Source of the DNA: Stenotrophomonas sp. 610A2
GTDB lineage: Bacteria > Pseudomonadota > Gammaproteobacteria > Xanthomonadales > Xanthomonadaceae
Assembly: GCF_030549615.1 (NCBI RefSeq)
Contig: NZ_CP130832.1
Span: 2,046,001 to 2,110,000 of the forward strand
Length of the DNA stretch: 64,000 nt
Direction: 5' to 3'
Each line of letters starts with the position of its first letter. The first letter of the stretch is position 1. Shown piece after piece: positions 1 through 10,371 of the stretch. The position numbers were made by a program, and so were the translations under genes. The notes under the pieces are model-generated. The model saw only the letters and a list, made by a program, of their open reading frames with translations. It did not search any database and was not told the origin of the DNA.

Positions 1-2
1 CG

Positions 3-974
3 TACGAACGCGAAATCCTGCTGATCTGCCAGAGTGGCAAGCGCTCGGCCGATGCCGCAATCGGGTTGCAGGAGGCGGGCTATACAAACCTGTCCTCGGT
101 AAGTGGCGGCACCGTTGCCTGGCGGACTTCGGGCTTGCCCTTGGTCCAGCCCATGCTGGATGCCGGTGAGCGCGACTTCTACGACCGTTACTCGCGGCAC
201 CTGCTGCTGCCGCAGGTGGGCGAAACTGGCCAGCGCAGGCTTCAGCAATCAACCGTGCTGGTGCTGGGTGCCGGTGGGCTTGGTGCCCCGGCAGCGTTCT
301 ATCTTGCTGCAGCGGGGGTGGGCAGGCTGCGGATTGTCGATGACGATGTGGTCGAACGCAGCAACCTGCAGCGGCAGATCATCCATACCGAAGCTGCCTT
401 GGGCACAGCCAAGGTGGAATCGGCGCGACAACGGCTGTTGGCGCTGAACCCGCATATCGAGGTGGAGGCGGTCGCTGAGCGCGTCACCTCGGCCAACATC
501 GATGCCCTGTTGCAGGATGTGGATGTGGTGCTGGATGGCTCGGATAATTTCCCGCTGCGCTACCTGTTAAACGATGCCTGCATCAAGCACGCCAAGCCCT
601 TGGTCTACGCCGCCATCGAGCGTTTCGATGGGCAGGTGAGTGTGTTCGATGCGGGCCGCCAGCGCGGTGTGGCACCGTGTTACCGCTGCCTGTTCCCGGA
701 GCCGCCGCCGCCTGAATTCGCGCCCAATTGTTCCGAAGCCGGCGTGTTGGGTGTGCTGCCGGGCTTGGCCGGGGTGATGCAGGCGACCGAGGTGGTGAAG
801 CTGCTGTTGGATATGGGCGAGCCGCTGGTGGGGCGCCTGCTGCGCTTCGATGCGCTGCAGATGCACTTCCGCGAAACCCGCGTGCACGCCGATCCCGCTT
901 GCCCTGTGTGCGCCCCCGGCGTGCCGTTCCCCGGTTACATTGATTACGCCGCGTTCTGTTCGCATTCGCCTTGA
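3..974 (+). CDS. moeB: Rhodanese-MoeB/ThiF-like sulfur-carrier adenylyltransferase, 5' end outside window
   Basis: The reading frame is open to the window edge, so the N-terminus is missing. The first visible residues contain the rhodanese active-site loop CQSGKRS (nt 27-47), then a linker and a ThiF/MoeB domain. That domain has the nucleotide-binding GAGGLG, the SNLQRQ segment and two zinc CxxC pairs (CYRC and CPVC). MoeB-type enzymes adenylate the C-terminal glycine of MoaD or ThiS sulfur carriers; a fused rhodanese can supply the persulfide sulfur. A TTG at 66 could be called as a start, but it lies inside the rhodanese fold after the active-site loop, so it is not the real start. It could serve ThiS or another carrier instead of MoaD; no carrier gene is visible here. 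Confidence 0.85.
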   Translation, partial: YEREILLICQSGKRSADAAIGLQEAGYTNLSSVSGGTVAWRTSGLPLVQPMLDAGERDFYDRYSRHLLLPQVGETGQRRLQQSTVLVLGAGGLGAPAAFYLAAAGVGRLRIVDDDVVERSNLQRQIIHTEAALGTAKVESARQRLLALNPHIEVEAVAERVTSANIDALLQDVDVVLDGSDNFPLRYLLNDACIKHAKPLVYAAIERFDGQVSVFDAGRQRGVAPCYRCLFPEPPPPEFAPNCSEAGVLGVLPGLAGVMQATEVVKLLLDMGEPLVGRLLRFDALQMHFRETRVHADPACPVCAPGVPFPGYIDYAAFCSHSP

Positions 975-1055
975 GCTGAAAAAGCGCGGGGGAATGAGCA
1001 GTTCTGCAGGCTTTTTGCTTTATCGTGCGCCTACACGATTACAAGGCGGTGCGGC

Positions 1056-2909
1056 ATGGCGGCGGAATCCTCGCAGGAACTGGTAAAGGTGGTTGCCCTG
1101 TTGGGCGCTGCGGTGGTGGCTGTTCCGCTGTTCCGGCGGCTTGGGCTGGGCTCGGTGCTGGGCTACTTCGTTGCCGGCTTGGCGATTGGCCCGTTTGGAT
1201 TTGGCTGGTTCTCCGATCCGCAGGCCATCCTGCACGTGGCCGAGCTGGGTGTGGTGATGTTCCTGTTCGTGATCGGCCTGGAAATGCGGCCTTCGCACCT
1301 GTGGAGCCTGCGCGGCGAGATCTTTGGCCTCGGTACGGCGCAGATCGTGACCTGTGCGGTGGTGCTGACCGGCGTTGCGATCCTGTTCGGTTACCGCCCG
1401 CAGATCGCCTTCATAGCCGCTGCTGGCTTTGTGCTGACATCCACTGCGGTGGTGATGCAGCTGTTGGGTGAGCGCGGCGACCTGACCCTGCCGTCCGGGC
1501 AGAAGATCGTCTCCATCCTGCTGTTTGAAGACCTGCTGATCGTGCCGTTGCTGGCCGTGGTGGCGTGGATGGCACCGGCGCAGATCGGTGCGCACGAAGG
1601 TTCGCGCTGGACGAGCATCGCCATCGGTGCGGGTGCCATCGTTGGCCTGGTGCTGGTCGGACGTTACCTGCTCAATCCCTTGTTCCGCATCCTTGCTGCC
1701 GCCAAGGCGCGTGAAGTGATGACGGCGGCGGCGTTGCTGGTGGTGCTGGGCGCGGCGTTGTTGATGCAGCTGGGTGGGCTGTCGATGGCGATGGGTGCTT
1801 TCCTGGCCGGCGTGCTGCTGTCCGAGTCGACCTTCCGTCATCAGATCGAGGCGGATATCGAGCCGTTCCGCGGCATCCTGCTTGGCCTGTTCTTCCTCAG
1901 TGTCGGCATGGCTTTGGATCTGTCGGTGGTGGCGGCGAACTGGAAGGTGATCGCGCTGCTGGTGCCGGCAATGATGCTGGCCAAGGCGATCTGCATTTAC
2001 GGCGTGGCGCGGGTAATGGGCAGTGATCATCGCCAGGCTTTGGATCGCGGCGTGCTGATGGCGCAGGGTGGCGAGTTCGCCTTCGTGCTGTTTGCCGCAG
2101 CGGCAACCACCGGTGTGATCGATGCCAAGGTCAACGCCAACCTCACCGCCGTCGTGGTGCTGTCGATGGCGCTGACGCCGCTGTGCATGCTGGTGTACCG
2201 GCTGCTGGTGAAGGAGGGGCAGGTCTCCGCCGATGATGTGGATGCAGCTGACGGGCTCACCGGCAGCGTGTTGGTGATCGGTTTCGGTCGCTTCGGCCAG
2301 GTGTCCAGCCAGTCGCTGCTGGCGCGTGATGTCGATGTGACCATCATCGACAACGATATCGACATGATCCGCAGTGCTACCCGGTTCGGTTTCAAGATCT
2401 ATTACGGCGATGGCACGCGCCTGGATGTGCTGCGCGCCTCCGGCGCCGAAACCGCACGCGCGATTGCCGTCTGCGTGGATGATCGTGCTGCTGCTGATCG
2501 CATCGTCGAGCTGGTGCGGCACGAGTTCCCGCTGGCAAAACTGCTGGTGCGCTCGTTCGACCGTGAGCACTCGCTGTCCTTGATACACGCTGGCGTCGAT
2601 TTCCAGATCCGCGAAACCTTCGAGTCGGCGGTGGAGTTCGGTCGCGCGGCGCTGATGCAGCTGGGCGTGGATGAAGACGAGGCCGACCTGGTCGCGCGTG
2701 AGATCCGCAGCCGTGACGCCGAGCGTTTCGAGCTGGAAATGGCCGGTGGCGGGCTGCAGGCTGACACCGGCCTGATGTACCGCAATACCCCTGGCGTACC
2801 GACGCCGACGCCGTTCACTCCGCCGCGGCGTGAGGCGCGCCCGCTCAATCCCGACGCCATTGCCGGGGCAGGGGAGCCGGCCGCTGCCGATTCAGGCGGG
2901 GCGCCGTGA
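1056..2909 (+). CDS. KefB/KefC-type monovalent cation:proton antiporter (CPA2) with RCK domain
   Basis: A 617-residue inner-membrane protein. About 380 N-terminal residues form a multi-helix CPA2 transporter domain, including the segments VVMFLFVIGLEMRPSHL and GEFAFVLFAAAA. A cytoplasmic RCK/TrkA-N domain follows, starting near residue 408 with the Rossmann motif GFGRFGQ. The family exchanges K+ (or Na+) for H+; Kef members are opened by glutathione adducts during electrophile stress. The C-terminal tail of about 60 residues is Pro/Ala-rich and probably disordered. Whether glutathione gates this one cannot be read from the sequence, so no kefB or kefC symbol is given. It starts at ATG 1056, soon after the moeB-like gene, and is probably independently expressed. 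Confidence 0.85.
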   Translation: MAAESSQELVKVVALLGAAVVAVPLFRRLGLGSVLGYFVAGLAIGPFGFGWFSDPQAILHVAELGVVMFLFVIGLEMRPSHLWSLRGEIFGLGTAQIVTCAVVLTGVAILFGYRPQIAFIAAAGFVLTSTAVVMQLLGERGDLTLPSGQKIVSILLFEDLLIVPLLAVVAWMAPAQIGAHEGSRWTSIAIGAGAIVGLVLVGRYLLNPLFRILAAAKAREVMTAAALLVVLGAALLMQLGGLSMAMGAFLAGVLLSESTFRHQIEADIEPFRGILLGLFFLSVGMALDLSVVAANWKVIALLVPAMMLAKAICIYGVARVMGSDHRQALDRGVLMAQGGEFAFVLFAAAATTGVIDAKVNANLTAVVVLSMALTPLCMLVYRLLVKEGQVSADDVDAADGLTGSVLVIGFGRFGQVSSQSLLARDVDVTIIDNDIDMIRSATRFGFKIYYGDGTRLDVLRASGAETARAIAVCVDDRAAADRIVELVRHEFPLAKLLVRSFDREHSLSLIHAGVDFQIRETFESAVEFGRAALMQLGVDEDEADLVAREIRSRDAERFELEMAGGGLQADTGLMYRNTPGVPTPTPFTPPRREARPLNPDAIAGAGEPAAADSGGAP

Positions 2910-2977
2910 CCATGACGAGGTGTGGCGCTGGCCGGAATCAGGGACAATAGCCGCCCCCGTGTTCACCGCCATACCCC

Positions 2978-3877
2978 ATGACTGTCCTCGCCGACGCCTC
3001 CCCGCAGACCTCCCGCATCCTTGATGGCCGCCGTATCGCCGAGGAACTGCTCGACGATTTGAAGGTGCGCGTCGACGCCCGTCTGGCCGCTGGCGGGACC
3101 CGCCCCGGCCTGGCAGTGGTACTGGTGGGCGGCGACCCGGCGTCCTCGGTGTACGTGCGCAACAAGCGCCGCGCGGCCGAGAAGGTCGGCATCGAAGCGT
3201 TCGACTACGACCTGCCGGAAGGCACCAGTGAGGCGCAGTTGCTGGAGCTGATCGACCAGCTCAATGCCGATCCCAAGATCCACGGCATCCTGATCCAGCT
3301 GCCGCTGCCGGGCATTCCCGATGCCAATCGCCTGATCCAGCGCATCGACCCGCGCAAGGACGTGGATGGTTTCCACCCGCAGAACGTGGGTCATCTGGTG
3401 CTGCGCGAGTTCGGCCTGCGTCCGTGCACGCCGCGTGGCATCACCACGCTGCTTGGCCACACCGACCAGCCGGTACGCGGCCGCAATGCCACCATCGTCG
3501 GCGTCAGCAATCACGTCGGCCGGCCGATGGGCCTGGAATTGCTGATTGCCGGTTGCACGGTGACCAGCTGCCACAAGTTCACCCCCAAGGACGTGCTGGA
3601 ACAGGCCGTGCGCAGCGCCGATATCCTGGTCGTGGCGGTGGGTATTCCGCAGCTGATCCCGGGTGAATGGGTAAAGCCGGGCGCGGTGGTGATCGATGTA
3701 GGCATCAACCGTCTGGAAGATGGCCGGCTGGTTGGCGATGTCGGCTTTGAGGCAGCAGCGCAGCGGGCAAGCTGGATCACGCCGGTGCCGGGTGGTGTTG
3801 GTCCGATGACGGTGGCCACGCTGATGCAGAACACGATCGAGGCGGCCGAGGCCAGCGCTGAAGGTTTGTCGTTCTAA
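2978..3877 (+). CDS. folD: Bifunctional methylenetetrahydrofolate dehydrogenase / methenyltetrahydrofolate cyclohydrolase FolD
   Basis: 299 residues, normal for FolD with a short N-terminal extension. Visible signatures are [13 protein letters not shown], which carries the catalytic Tyr-x3-Lys pair, the substrate segment QLPLP, and the NADP-binding [11 protein letters not shown]. The enzyme interconverts 5,10-methylene-THF and 10-formyl-THF in the cytosol and supplies one-carbon units for purines. It sits just ahead of guaB-guaA, a purine-related neighbourhood, but a GTAG palindrome pair separates them, so co-transcription is uncertain. Confidence 0.96.
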   Translation: MTVLADASPQTSRILDGRRIAEELLDDLKVRVDARLAAGGTRPGLAVVLVGGDPASSVYVRNKRRAAEKVGIEAFDYDLPEGTSEAQLLELIDQLNADPKIHGILIQLPLPGIPDANRLIQRIDPRKDVDGFHPQNVGHLVLREFGLRPCTPRGITTLLGHTDQPVRGRNATIVGVSNHVGRPMGLELLIAGCTVTSCHKFTPKDVLEQAVRSADILVVAVGIPQLIPGEWVKPGAVVIDVGINRLEDGRLVGDVGFEAAAQRASWITPVPGGVGPMTVATLMQNTIEAAEASAEGLSF

Positions 3878-3883
3878 GGCTCG

Positions 3884-3951
3884 GTAGTGCCGAGCCATGC
3901 TCGGCAGAGGCTTTCCCGGTAATGCCCTTGCCGAGCATGGCTCGGCACTAC
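3884..3951. repeat. SMAG-type REP pair (GTAG palindromes, inverted)
   Basis: Two facing copies of a short palindrome. The left copy starts GTAGTGCCGAGCC and the right copy ends GGCTCGGCACTAC, with about 20 bp between them. Each copy can fold on GCCGAG/CTCGGC, and the two together form a longer cruciform. This is the commonest intergenic repeat in the window and matches the described Stenotrophomonas GTAG REP family. It may stabilise the folD mRNA 3' end. Confidence 0.85.
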
Positions 3952-3957
3952 ACCTGA

Positions 3958-5517
<1,560 letters not shown>

Positions 5518-5530
5518 TGCGGTAAGCAGA

Positions 5531-5565
5531 AGAGGAACGTGGACCTGGTCCCGTTCCTCTTTCTC
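5531..5565 (+). terminator. Terminator-like hairpin after guaB
   Basis: Perfect 9-bp arms AGAGGAACG (5531-5539) and CGTTCCTCT (5552-5560) around a 12-nt loop, followed by a short pyrimidine tract TTCTC. It may be a weak or partial terminator between guaB and guaA. The T-run is poor, so it could also be a processing or stability hairpin. Confidence 0.5.
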
Positions 5566-5621
5566 TATCCGCCATTCGTTTTGCATCGACTCCCGTTTTC
5601 ATTGATCACTTGCCGGGCTTT

Positions 5622-7187
5622 ATGACCAACATCCATAACGACAAGATCCTCATCCTCGATTTCGGCGCACAGTACACGCAGCTGATCGCGCGCCGCATCC
5701 GCGAGTTCGGTGTGTACTGCGAAATCTGGGCATGGGACCACGATCCGGCCGAGATCGCCGCCTTTGGTGCCAAGGGCATCATCCTGTCCGGCGGCCCGGA
5801 AACCACCACGCTGCCCGGCGCGCCGGCTGCGCCGCAGGAAGTGTTCGACAGCGGCTTGCCGCTGCTGGGCATCTGCTACGGCCTGCAGACCATGGCCAAG
5901 CAGTTGGGCGGCGGCACCGAAGCCGCTGACCAGCGCGAGTTCGGCCATGCCGAAGTGAAGCTGCTCGGCAACGACGGACTGCTGGGCGGCCTGTCCGACC
6001 ACAACGGCGAGCCGCGCCTGGACGTGTGGATGAGCCATGGCGACCACGTCACCCACGTGCCGCCGGGCTTCGCCATCACTGCCGTGACCGACCGCATCCC
6101 GGTGGCCGCCATGGCCAACGAAGACAAGCGTTGGTACGGCGTGCAGTTCCATCCGGAAGTGACCCATACCAAACAGGGCTCGGCACTCCTGAAGCGTTTC
6201 GTCACCGAGATCTGCGGCTGCGCCACGCTGTGGACCGCGGCCAATATCATCGACGACCAGATCGCCCGCGTGCGCGAGCAGGTTGGCAGCGATGAAGTGA
6301 TCCTGGGCCTGTCCGGCGGTGTGGATTCCTCCGTGGTCGCAGCGTTGCTGCACAAGGCCATCGGCACCCAGCTGACCTGTGTGTTCGTCGACACCGGCCT
6401 GCTGCGCTTCCAGGAAGGCGACCAGGTCATGCAGATGATGGCCGAGAACATGGGCGTCAAGGTCGTGCGCGTGAATGCCGCCGACCGTTACTTCAAGGCA
6501 CTGGAAGGCGTCAGCGATCCGGAAGCCAAGCGCAAGATCATCGGCAACCTGTTCGTCGAGATCTTCGATGAAGAATCGAACAAGTTGAGCAATGCCAAGT
6601 GGCTGGCGCAGGGCACGATCTATCCGGACGTGATCGAGTCGGCCGGCAGCAAGACCGGCAAGGCACACGTCATCAAGAGCCACCACAACGTCGGCGGCTT
6701 GCCGGAAGACATGAAGCTCAAGCTGGTGGAACCGCTGCGCGAGCTGTTCAAGGACGAAGTGCGTCGCCTCGGCGTCGAACTCGGCCTGCCGCGCGCGATG
6801 GTCTACCGCCATCCGTTCCCGGGTCCGGGCCTGGGCGTGCGCATCCTCGGCGAAGTGAAGCGCGAATACGCAGAACTGCTGGGCAAGGCCGATGCGATCT
6901 TCATCGAAGAACTGCGTGCCGCCGATCTGTACGCCAAGACCAGCCAGGCCTTCGCCGTGTTCCTGCCAGTGAAGTCGGTAGGCGTGGTTGGCGATGCACG
7001 TGCCTATGAGTGGGTGATCGCACTGCGCGCAGTGGAGACCATCGATTTCATGACCGCACATTGGGCGCACCTGCCGTACGACTTCCTCGGCCGCGTCTCC
7101 AACCGCATCATCAATGAGCTGCGTGGCGTCTCGCGCGTGGTCTACGACATCTCCGGCAAGCCGCCGGCGACGATCGAGTGGGAATGA
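5622..7187 (+). CDS. guaA: GMP synthase (glutamine-hydrolysing) GuaA
   Basis: 521 residues from ATG 5622 ([15 protein letters not shown], as in orthologues). A TTG four codons earlier is less likely as a start. A class I glutamine amidotransferase domain comes first (nucleophile in GICYG), then the ATP-pyrophosphatase P-loop SGGVDSS, then the C-terminal dimerisation domain ending IEWE. It converts XMP to GMP using glutamine ammonia and ATP. The last codons of guaA are a known integration hot spot for genomic islands, and here the downstream DNA changes abruptly to island sequence. Confidence 0.97.
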   Translation: MTNIHNDKILILDFGAQYTQLIARRIREFGVYCEIWAWDHDPAEIAAFGAKGIILSGGPETTTLPGAPAAPQEVFDSGLPLLGICYGLQTMAKQLGGGTEAADQREFGHAEVKLLGNDGLLGGLSDHNGEPRLDVWMSHGDHVTHVPPGFAITAVTDRIPVAAMANEDKRWYGVQFHPEVTHTKQGSALLKRFVTEICGCATLWTAANIIDDQIARVREQVGSDEVILGLSGGVDSSVVAALLHKAIGTQLTCVFVDTGLLRFQEGDQVMQMMAENMGVKVVRVNAADRYFKALEGVSDPEAKRKIIGNLFVEIFDEESNKLSNAKWLAQGTIYPDVIESAGSKTGKAHVIKSHHNVGGLPEDMKLKLVEPLRELFKDEVRRLGVELGLPRAMVYRHPFPGPGLGVRILGEVKREYAELLGKADAIFIEELRAADLYAKTSQAFAVFLPVKSVGVVGDARAYEWVIALRAVETIDFMTAHWAHLPYDFLGRVSNRIINELRGVSRVVYDISGKPPATIEWE

Positions 7188-7188
7188 T
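7176..7188 (+). other. Probable attL: guaA 3'-end core
   Basis: The bases GAGTGGGAATGAT cover the last guaA codons and stop. A 12-of-13 match occurs at 20223-20235, where the AT-rich accessory block ends. Island insertion at the end of guaA that leaves the coding sequence intact is established for several integrases. The assignment here is an inference from this repeat and the adjacent integrase remnant. Confidence 0.5.
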
Positions 7189-7233
7189 TGGGCGTCCGGC
7201 ACTGACCGGCACCATGTAGCAAGAAACACCCAG

Positions 7234-7265
7234 AAGCCCGTGTAATAGCGGGCTTTCGGCTTTTT
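7234..7265 (+). terminator. Rho-independent terminator downstream of guaA
   Basis: Stem AAGCCCG (7234-7240) and CGGGCTT (7249-7255) with an 8-nt loop, then TTT and, after CGGC, a TTTTT run. It lies 47 bp after guaA, inside the inferred island left end. It could end guaA transcription since the inferred native terminator was displaced to about 20322. Confidence 0.6.
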
Positions 7266-7495
7266 GGGTCTGGCAAATTCCGGCAGCTTTGTGCATCGTC
7301 AAGCACCGTGTTTGTGTGGCATGGTACGGGGCATTGACTGAGCCCAATGCCCTGCTCAGTGTTCGATACCATGTCGCCCCTATAGGGACTAGCATGGTAT
7401 CAAATATCATCAACAGTCCGTTTTTATTGGGTTTCCTTGCGGTTTTTGGTGCGTTTCTGAGCATGGTATTTTCTTGAATGGAATTCGCGAGCCCC

Positions 7496-8138
7496 ATGCT
7501 GACCGATACCAAGCTGCGTAATCTCAAACCGAAAGAAAAACTCTACAAGGTGAACGACCGCGATGGACTTTATGTGGCCGTCACGACTGCGGGGTCGATC
7601 TCGTTTCGCTACAACTACTCCATCAACGGCCGACAGGAGACGATCACGTTTGGTCGCTATGGCGTAGGTGGTATCACGCTTGCAGAAGCGCGAGAGCGGC
7701 TTGGTGAGGCCAAAAAAGATGGTTGCGGCTGGCAGGTCACCTGCCAAGGAGAAAACCCGCGACAAGGCTTGTAGCAAGGGCGCAGAGACCTTTGATGCCT
7801 GGGCAGAGAAATGGCTACGCGGGTACCAGATGGCCCACTCGACCCGTGACATGCGCCGCTCTGTTTACGAGCGTGAGCTGAAACCGAAGCTCGGCAATCA
7901 AAAGCTGGTAGAAATCAATCACGAGGACCTGCGAGCGCTGACGGATGCAATCGTGGAACGAGGTGCCCCAGCAACGGCGGTGCACTCCCGTGAAATCGTG
8001 ATGCAGGTCTTCCGATGAGCGATTGAGCGTGGCCAGAAGGTCGAGAACCCGACCGATCTCGTACGGCCTGCGAGCATTGCTAAATTCGAGCCGCGCGACC
8101 GCGCTTTTGGCCCTGACGAAATCGCGTTGATGTACCAA
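7496..8138 (+). pseudogene. Tyrosine integrase (P4/DUF4102 type), frameshifted, nonsense-mutated and truncated by an IS
   Basis: Translation from ATG 7496 (MLTDTKLRNLKPKEK) gives the arm-type DNA-binding domain typical of P4-like integrases. At an A6 tract (7712-7717) the frame shifts by one. The protein then continues as MVAAGRSPAKEKTRDKA and the core-binding domain DAWAEKWLRGYQMAHSTRDM. A TGA at about 8016 replaces what is probably a Trp codon (R-stop-AIERGQ), and the frame then runs to EIALMYQ before stopping exactly where the IS3 element begins. The catalytic Arg-His-Tyr domain is absent. This is the remnant of the enzyme that would have inserted the island at guaA. It cannot be functional. 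Confidence 0.85.
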
Positions 8139-8165
8139 TGACGGCCTCCCAAATCTTGAGCCGCC

Positions 8166-9030
8166 CTACGGTAGAGAAATCGGCGTGTTTGGGGCTGTCC
8201 GAAATGTCTCGGCGAACTGCGCTGGCGCGGCATTTCCCAGAGACGAATGCGGACGGAAATGATTGTAGTCGGTTCTCCAGTTTTCAATCTTCCGGCGAGC
8301 GTCGTCCAGGGACAGGAACCAGTGCACGTTCAGACATTCGTCGCGAAATGAACCGTTGAAAGATTCGACGAAGGCGTTATCGGTCGGCTTGCCAGGGCGC
8401 GAAAAGTCGATGGTAACGCCGTGATCGTAAGCCCATTTGTCCAGCACGATACTGATGAATTCAGGCCCATTATCCGCCTGAACCCGACGCGGTGAACCGC
8501 GTTCCTGCCGCAGGTGTTCCAGCGTTTCGACAACATCTTCGCCGCGCAGGCTCTGCCCCATGACAATGGCCAGACACTCGCGGCTGAAGTTGTTGACTAC
8601 GGTTAACGAGCGGAAACGGCGTCCAACGAAGAGCGCATCGCTAACGAAATCCATGCTCCAGCTCTGGTTGGGTGCGGTGAGTAGCGGCCGATCCAAGCGG
8701 TCCGCAGCGGCCCTGCGTCGCCGCGGTCGCTTTGAGCGCAGATTCAGCCCTGCCAGCTTGTACAGCCGATGCACGCGTTTGCGATTGATCGGCCAGCCTT
8801 CACGGCGCAGCAGGATGTGGATGCGCTGGTAGCCGTAACGCACCCGCGTCTGGGCTATCTCCTCGATGCGCCGCGTCAATGGCGCATCCAGAATCTTGCG
8901 CACCGGTTTGTACGCCAGCCCGGAACGGGCTTGGCGCATCACGCCGCATGCCCGCCGCTGGCTGATTCCGTAAGCACGCTGCAGAAAGCCGATGAGCGTA
9001 TGTCGCTGCACCGGCCTCAGAGCTTTTTTT
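8166..9030 (-). CDS. IS3-family transposase OrfB (DDE integrase core), expressed by frameshift
   Basis: The OrfB frame is entered by a minus-one slip at AAAAAAAG (9024-9030), so the start coordinate marks the slip site, not a start codon. It contains an HTH_21-like region, then the rve integrase core with D (SMDFVSD), D (VQADNGPEF) and E (FVESFNGSFRDECL). It ends near TISLP at the left terminal repeat. With OrfA it would make the OrfAB transposase. No disruptions are seen, so the element may still be active. Confidence 0.88.
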
Positions 9031-9283
9031 GAATGACGTCCTGAAGCATCACTTTGTCCAGGCACAGATCCGCGACCAGTTGTTTGAGCTTGCGGTTTTC
9101 CTCCTCGAGCTGCCGCAGCCGGCGCAGCTCGGACACGCCCAGGCCGCCGTACTTCTTCTTCCAGTTGTAGAACGTGGCCTCGGAAATGCCCATCTTCCGG
9201 CACGTCTCGCCGACTGATGTACCGCCCTCGGCCTGGCGCAGGGCAAACGCAATCTGCTCTTCGGTGAACTTCGACTTCTTCAT
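9017..9283 (-). CDS. IS3-family transposase OrfA (helix-turn-helix)
   Basis: 88 residues from ATG 9283 (MKKSKFTEEQIAFALRQAE). It has the usual HTH (TSVGETCRKMGISEATFYNWKKKYGG, positions about 21-46), followed by a leucine-zipper-like stretch LRRLRQLEEENRKLKQL. It ends IQKKL just after an A7 tract where minus-one frameshifting would join it to OrfB. OrfA binds the IS ends and regulates transposition. It appears intact. Confidence 0.9.
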   Translation of the reverse strand: MKKSKFTEEQIAFALRQAEGGTSVGETCRKMGISEATFYNWKKKYGGLGVSELRRLRQLEEENRKLKQLVADLCLDKVMLQDVIQKKL

Positions 9284-9361
9284 GGCAAAACCACCTCTTT
9301 GCTTGGGGTTAGTTTCGCCGAATTTCTCTACTTTTGAATGGCTCAAAAAGCTGGGAGGTGG

Positions 9362-9598
9362 TCAGTGAGTTGGCGGAGTGATTTCGCCGTTGCTTTTCCT
9401 TTGGTGTCCGTCGTTGTTCGCTCCCCAAATGTACCGAGCGACATAACGGTTGAATTGGGAGTAGCTAATGGTCAGCTTGGCTTCCAGCTCTGCGAAAACC
9501 TCCTTGTTACGGTGCCCCTTCTGCAGTAGGTCACGGATTGCGTCACGGTGAGCCAGGAACGCGACCCGGCCGACGGTTTTGCTTCGGTCATACGCCAT
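9362..9598 (-). CDS. TraK-like (DUF5338) oriT-binding protein, C-terminus possibly cut by the IS
   Basis: 78 residues beginning MAYDRSKTVGRVAFLAHRD. The pattern of an AFLAHR-D-I-DLL segment followed by KLTISYSQFNRYV resembles RP4 TraK-family proteins, which wrap and bend DNA beside oriT. The stop codon is supplied by the IS end (9362-9364), so the original C-terminus may be lost. Upstream lie phased repeats (9621-9746) and a broken traJ facing away, the same divergent traK/oriT/traJ layout as IncP transfer regions. Identity is inferred from motif memory and context. Confidence 0.6.
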   Translation of the reverse strand: MAYDRSKTVGRVAFLAHRDAIRDLLQKGHRNKEVFAELEAKLTISYSQFNRYVARYIWGANNDGHQRKSNGEITPPTH

Positions 9599-9620
9599 AT
9601 AAATCCCGCCTAATCAGGAA

Positions 9621-9746
9621 GTGCGCCGCCATGCGTCGACGTGCGCTTTGATGCAATTCTATGCGCTGATACGCGTACAACTAAAGTAAAAAATGCGCCG
9701 CTATGCGTTTTGGTGCGTCGACATGCGTCGAATGGGCATTTGTGCC
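9621..9746. repeat. Helically phased RTGCG iterons, probable TraK-type binding array
   Basis: The pentamer RTGCG recurs every 10 bp. GTGCG lies at 9621, ATGCG at 9631, GTGCG at 9641, ATGCA at 9651, ATGCG at 9661 and ACGCG at 9671. A second block follows 22 bp later at 9693, 9703, 9713 and 9723, with weaker copies at 9732 and 9742. The spacing is close to one helical turn, so all copies face the same side of the DNA. RP4 TraK binds a bent region of similar size beside its own gene; that this array is the equivalent site is an inference. Confidence 0.7.
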
Positions 9747-9973
9747 AGACAGCCGTAAGAGCTGAAATTCGGCGCGTTGAAACGCGTGAAGCTAGACGGC
9801 AAGATATGTGTTGTAGGCCTACGCTACTTCGTAGCTAGGTCCTCCACCACCTTGCCTTACGCGCCTGCGGCTCGACGGAAACTTACTCTGCGAGGCTTAC
9901 AGGTGCTGCCGCGATCAGGTTAAGAAGCCGCTCCAAATACGGGCGCCTTTATCGACAATTGGGAGTGACTTGG
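9747..9973. other. oriT-like spacer with small palindromes, no gene
   Basis: The gap between the iterons and the broken traJ holds CGCGTT-GA-AACGCG (9773-9786), the palindrome GTAGGCCTAC near 9813, and GCTAC-TTC-GTAGC near 9824-9836. Transfer origins of this type carry hairpins near nic, so this is where a nic site would be expected. I did not find a convincing IncP-type nic core. No open reading frame of note. Confidence 0.4.
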
Positions 9974-10339
9974 ATGAAGAGCGATGCACCAAAAGAAGGG
10001 GGGGGGGCGGCCTCGGCGTGAAGCCCCACCAGTCAAGGTTTGGGTGACCGACGCCCATAAATCTGAAGTGGCCAGGCGGGCCGCACGGGCTGGTTTGTCG
10101 ATGTCCGCCTAGGGTTAAATCATAAAACCCGTTCGGTGCTTGACTTCATAGCTGTTGCGGAGCTTGCCAGAGTAAATGGTGACCTTGGGCGATTTGCAGG
10201 CTTATTGAAGTTGTGGCTCGCCGAGAAGCGTGGGCAAGGAGCACTAGCGTTTGATGTTGACGCCATGATGGGGGAGTTTCGCGAACTACAAGGAGAGGTG
10301 AGTGCGATTATGAGCAAGGTTGTATATGAGAGGAAATGA
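9974..10339 (+). pseudogene. traJ-like relaxosome accessory gene, two frameshifts
   Basis: Reading starts at ATG 9974 (MKSDAPKEGG). A G10 tract (9998-10007) throws it out of frame. The next frame reads PPVKVWVTDAHKSEVARRAARAGLSMSA (given in parts: PPVKVWVTDAHKSEV then ARRAARAGLSMSA). It stops at TAG near 10110. The frame then returns to the first for NHKTRSVLDFIAVAEL and ARVNGDLGRFAGLLKLWL, the latter a signature of the TraJ C-terminus in IncP-like systems. Divergent from the TraK-like gene across the iterons. Not functional as read; the G10 step could be a phase-variable tract or a sequencing error. Confidence 0.75.
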
Positions 10340-10371
10340 AAACGACTCTGAGGTCGTTTTCGGCATTTTCT
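10338..10371 (+). terminator. Hairpin terminator after the traJ remnant
   Basis: Perfect 9-bp arms GAAAACGAC (10338-10346) and GTCGTTTTC (10353-10361) with a 6-nt loop; the T4 is part of the stem and a short T-rich stretch follows. It sits on the stop codon of the traJ remnant. Confidence 0.55.

Larger units (their letters stand above)
8139..9364 (-). mobile_element. IS3-family insertion sequence, about 1226 bp
   Basis: Both ends can be read. The left end begins TGACGGCCTCCCA and the right end, on the other strand, begins TGACCACCTCCCA. Both ends then share TGAGCC and further on GTAGAGAAAT, giving imperfect terminal inverted repeats. orfA and orfB lie on the minus strand with an A7 slippery tract (9024-9030) between them. 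The gene style suggests the IS407/IS51-like part of IS3. No target-site duplication is visible (CCAA before, GTGA after), and the flanks belong to different genes, so DNA has been lost beside this copy. Confidence 0.85.

Noticed and set aside
1020..2588. Long open frame on the minus strand across kefB
   Set aside because: His/Gln/Arg-rich translation without domains, exactly mirroring a well-recognised plus-strand gene; a GC-rich shadow.
9747..9973. IncP-type nic site
   Set aside because: No YATCCTGY-like core found on either strand; the closest match (ACAGGTG near 9901) is not convincing.
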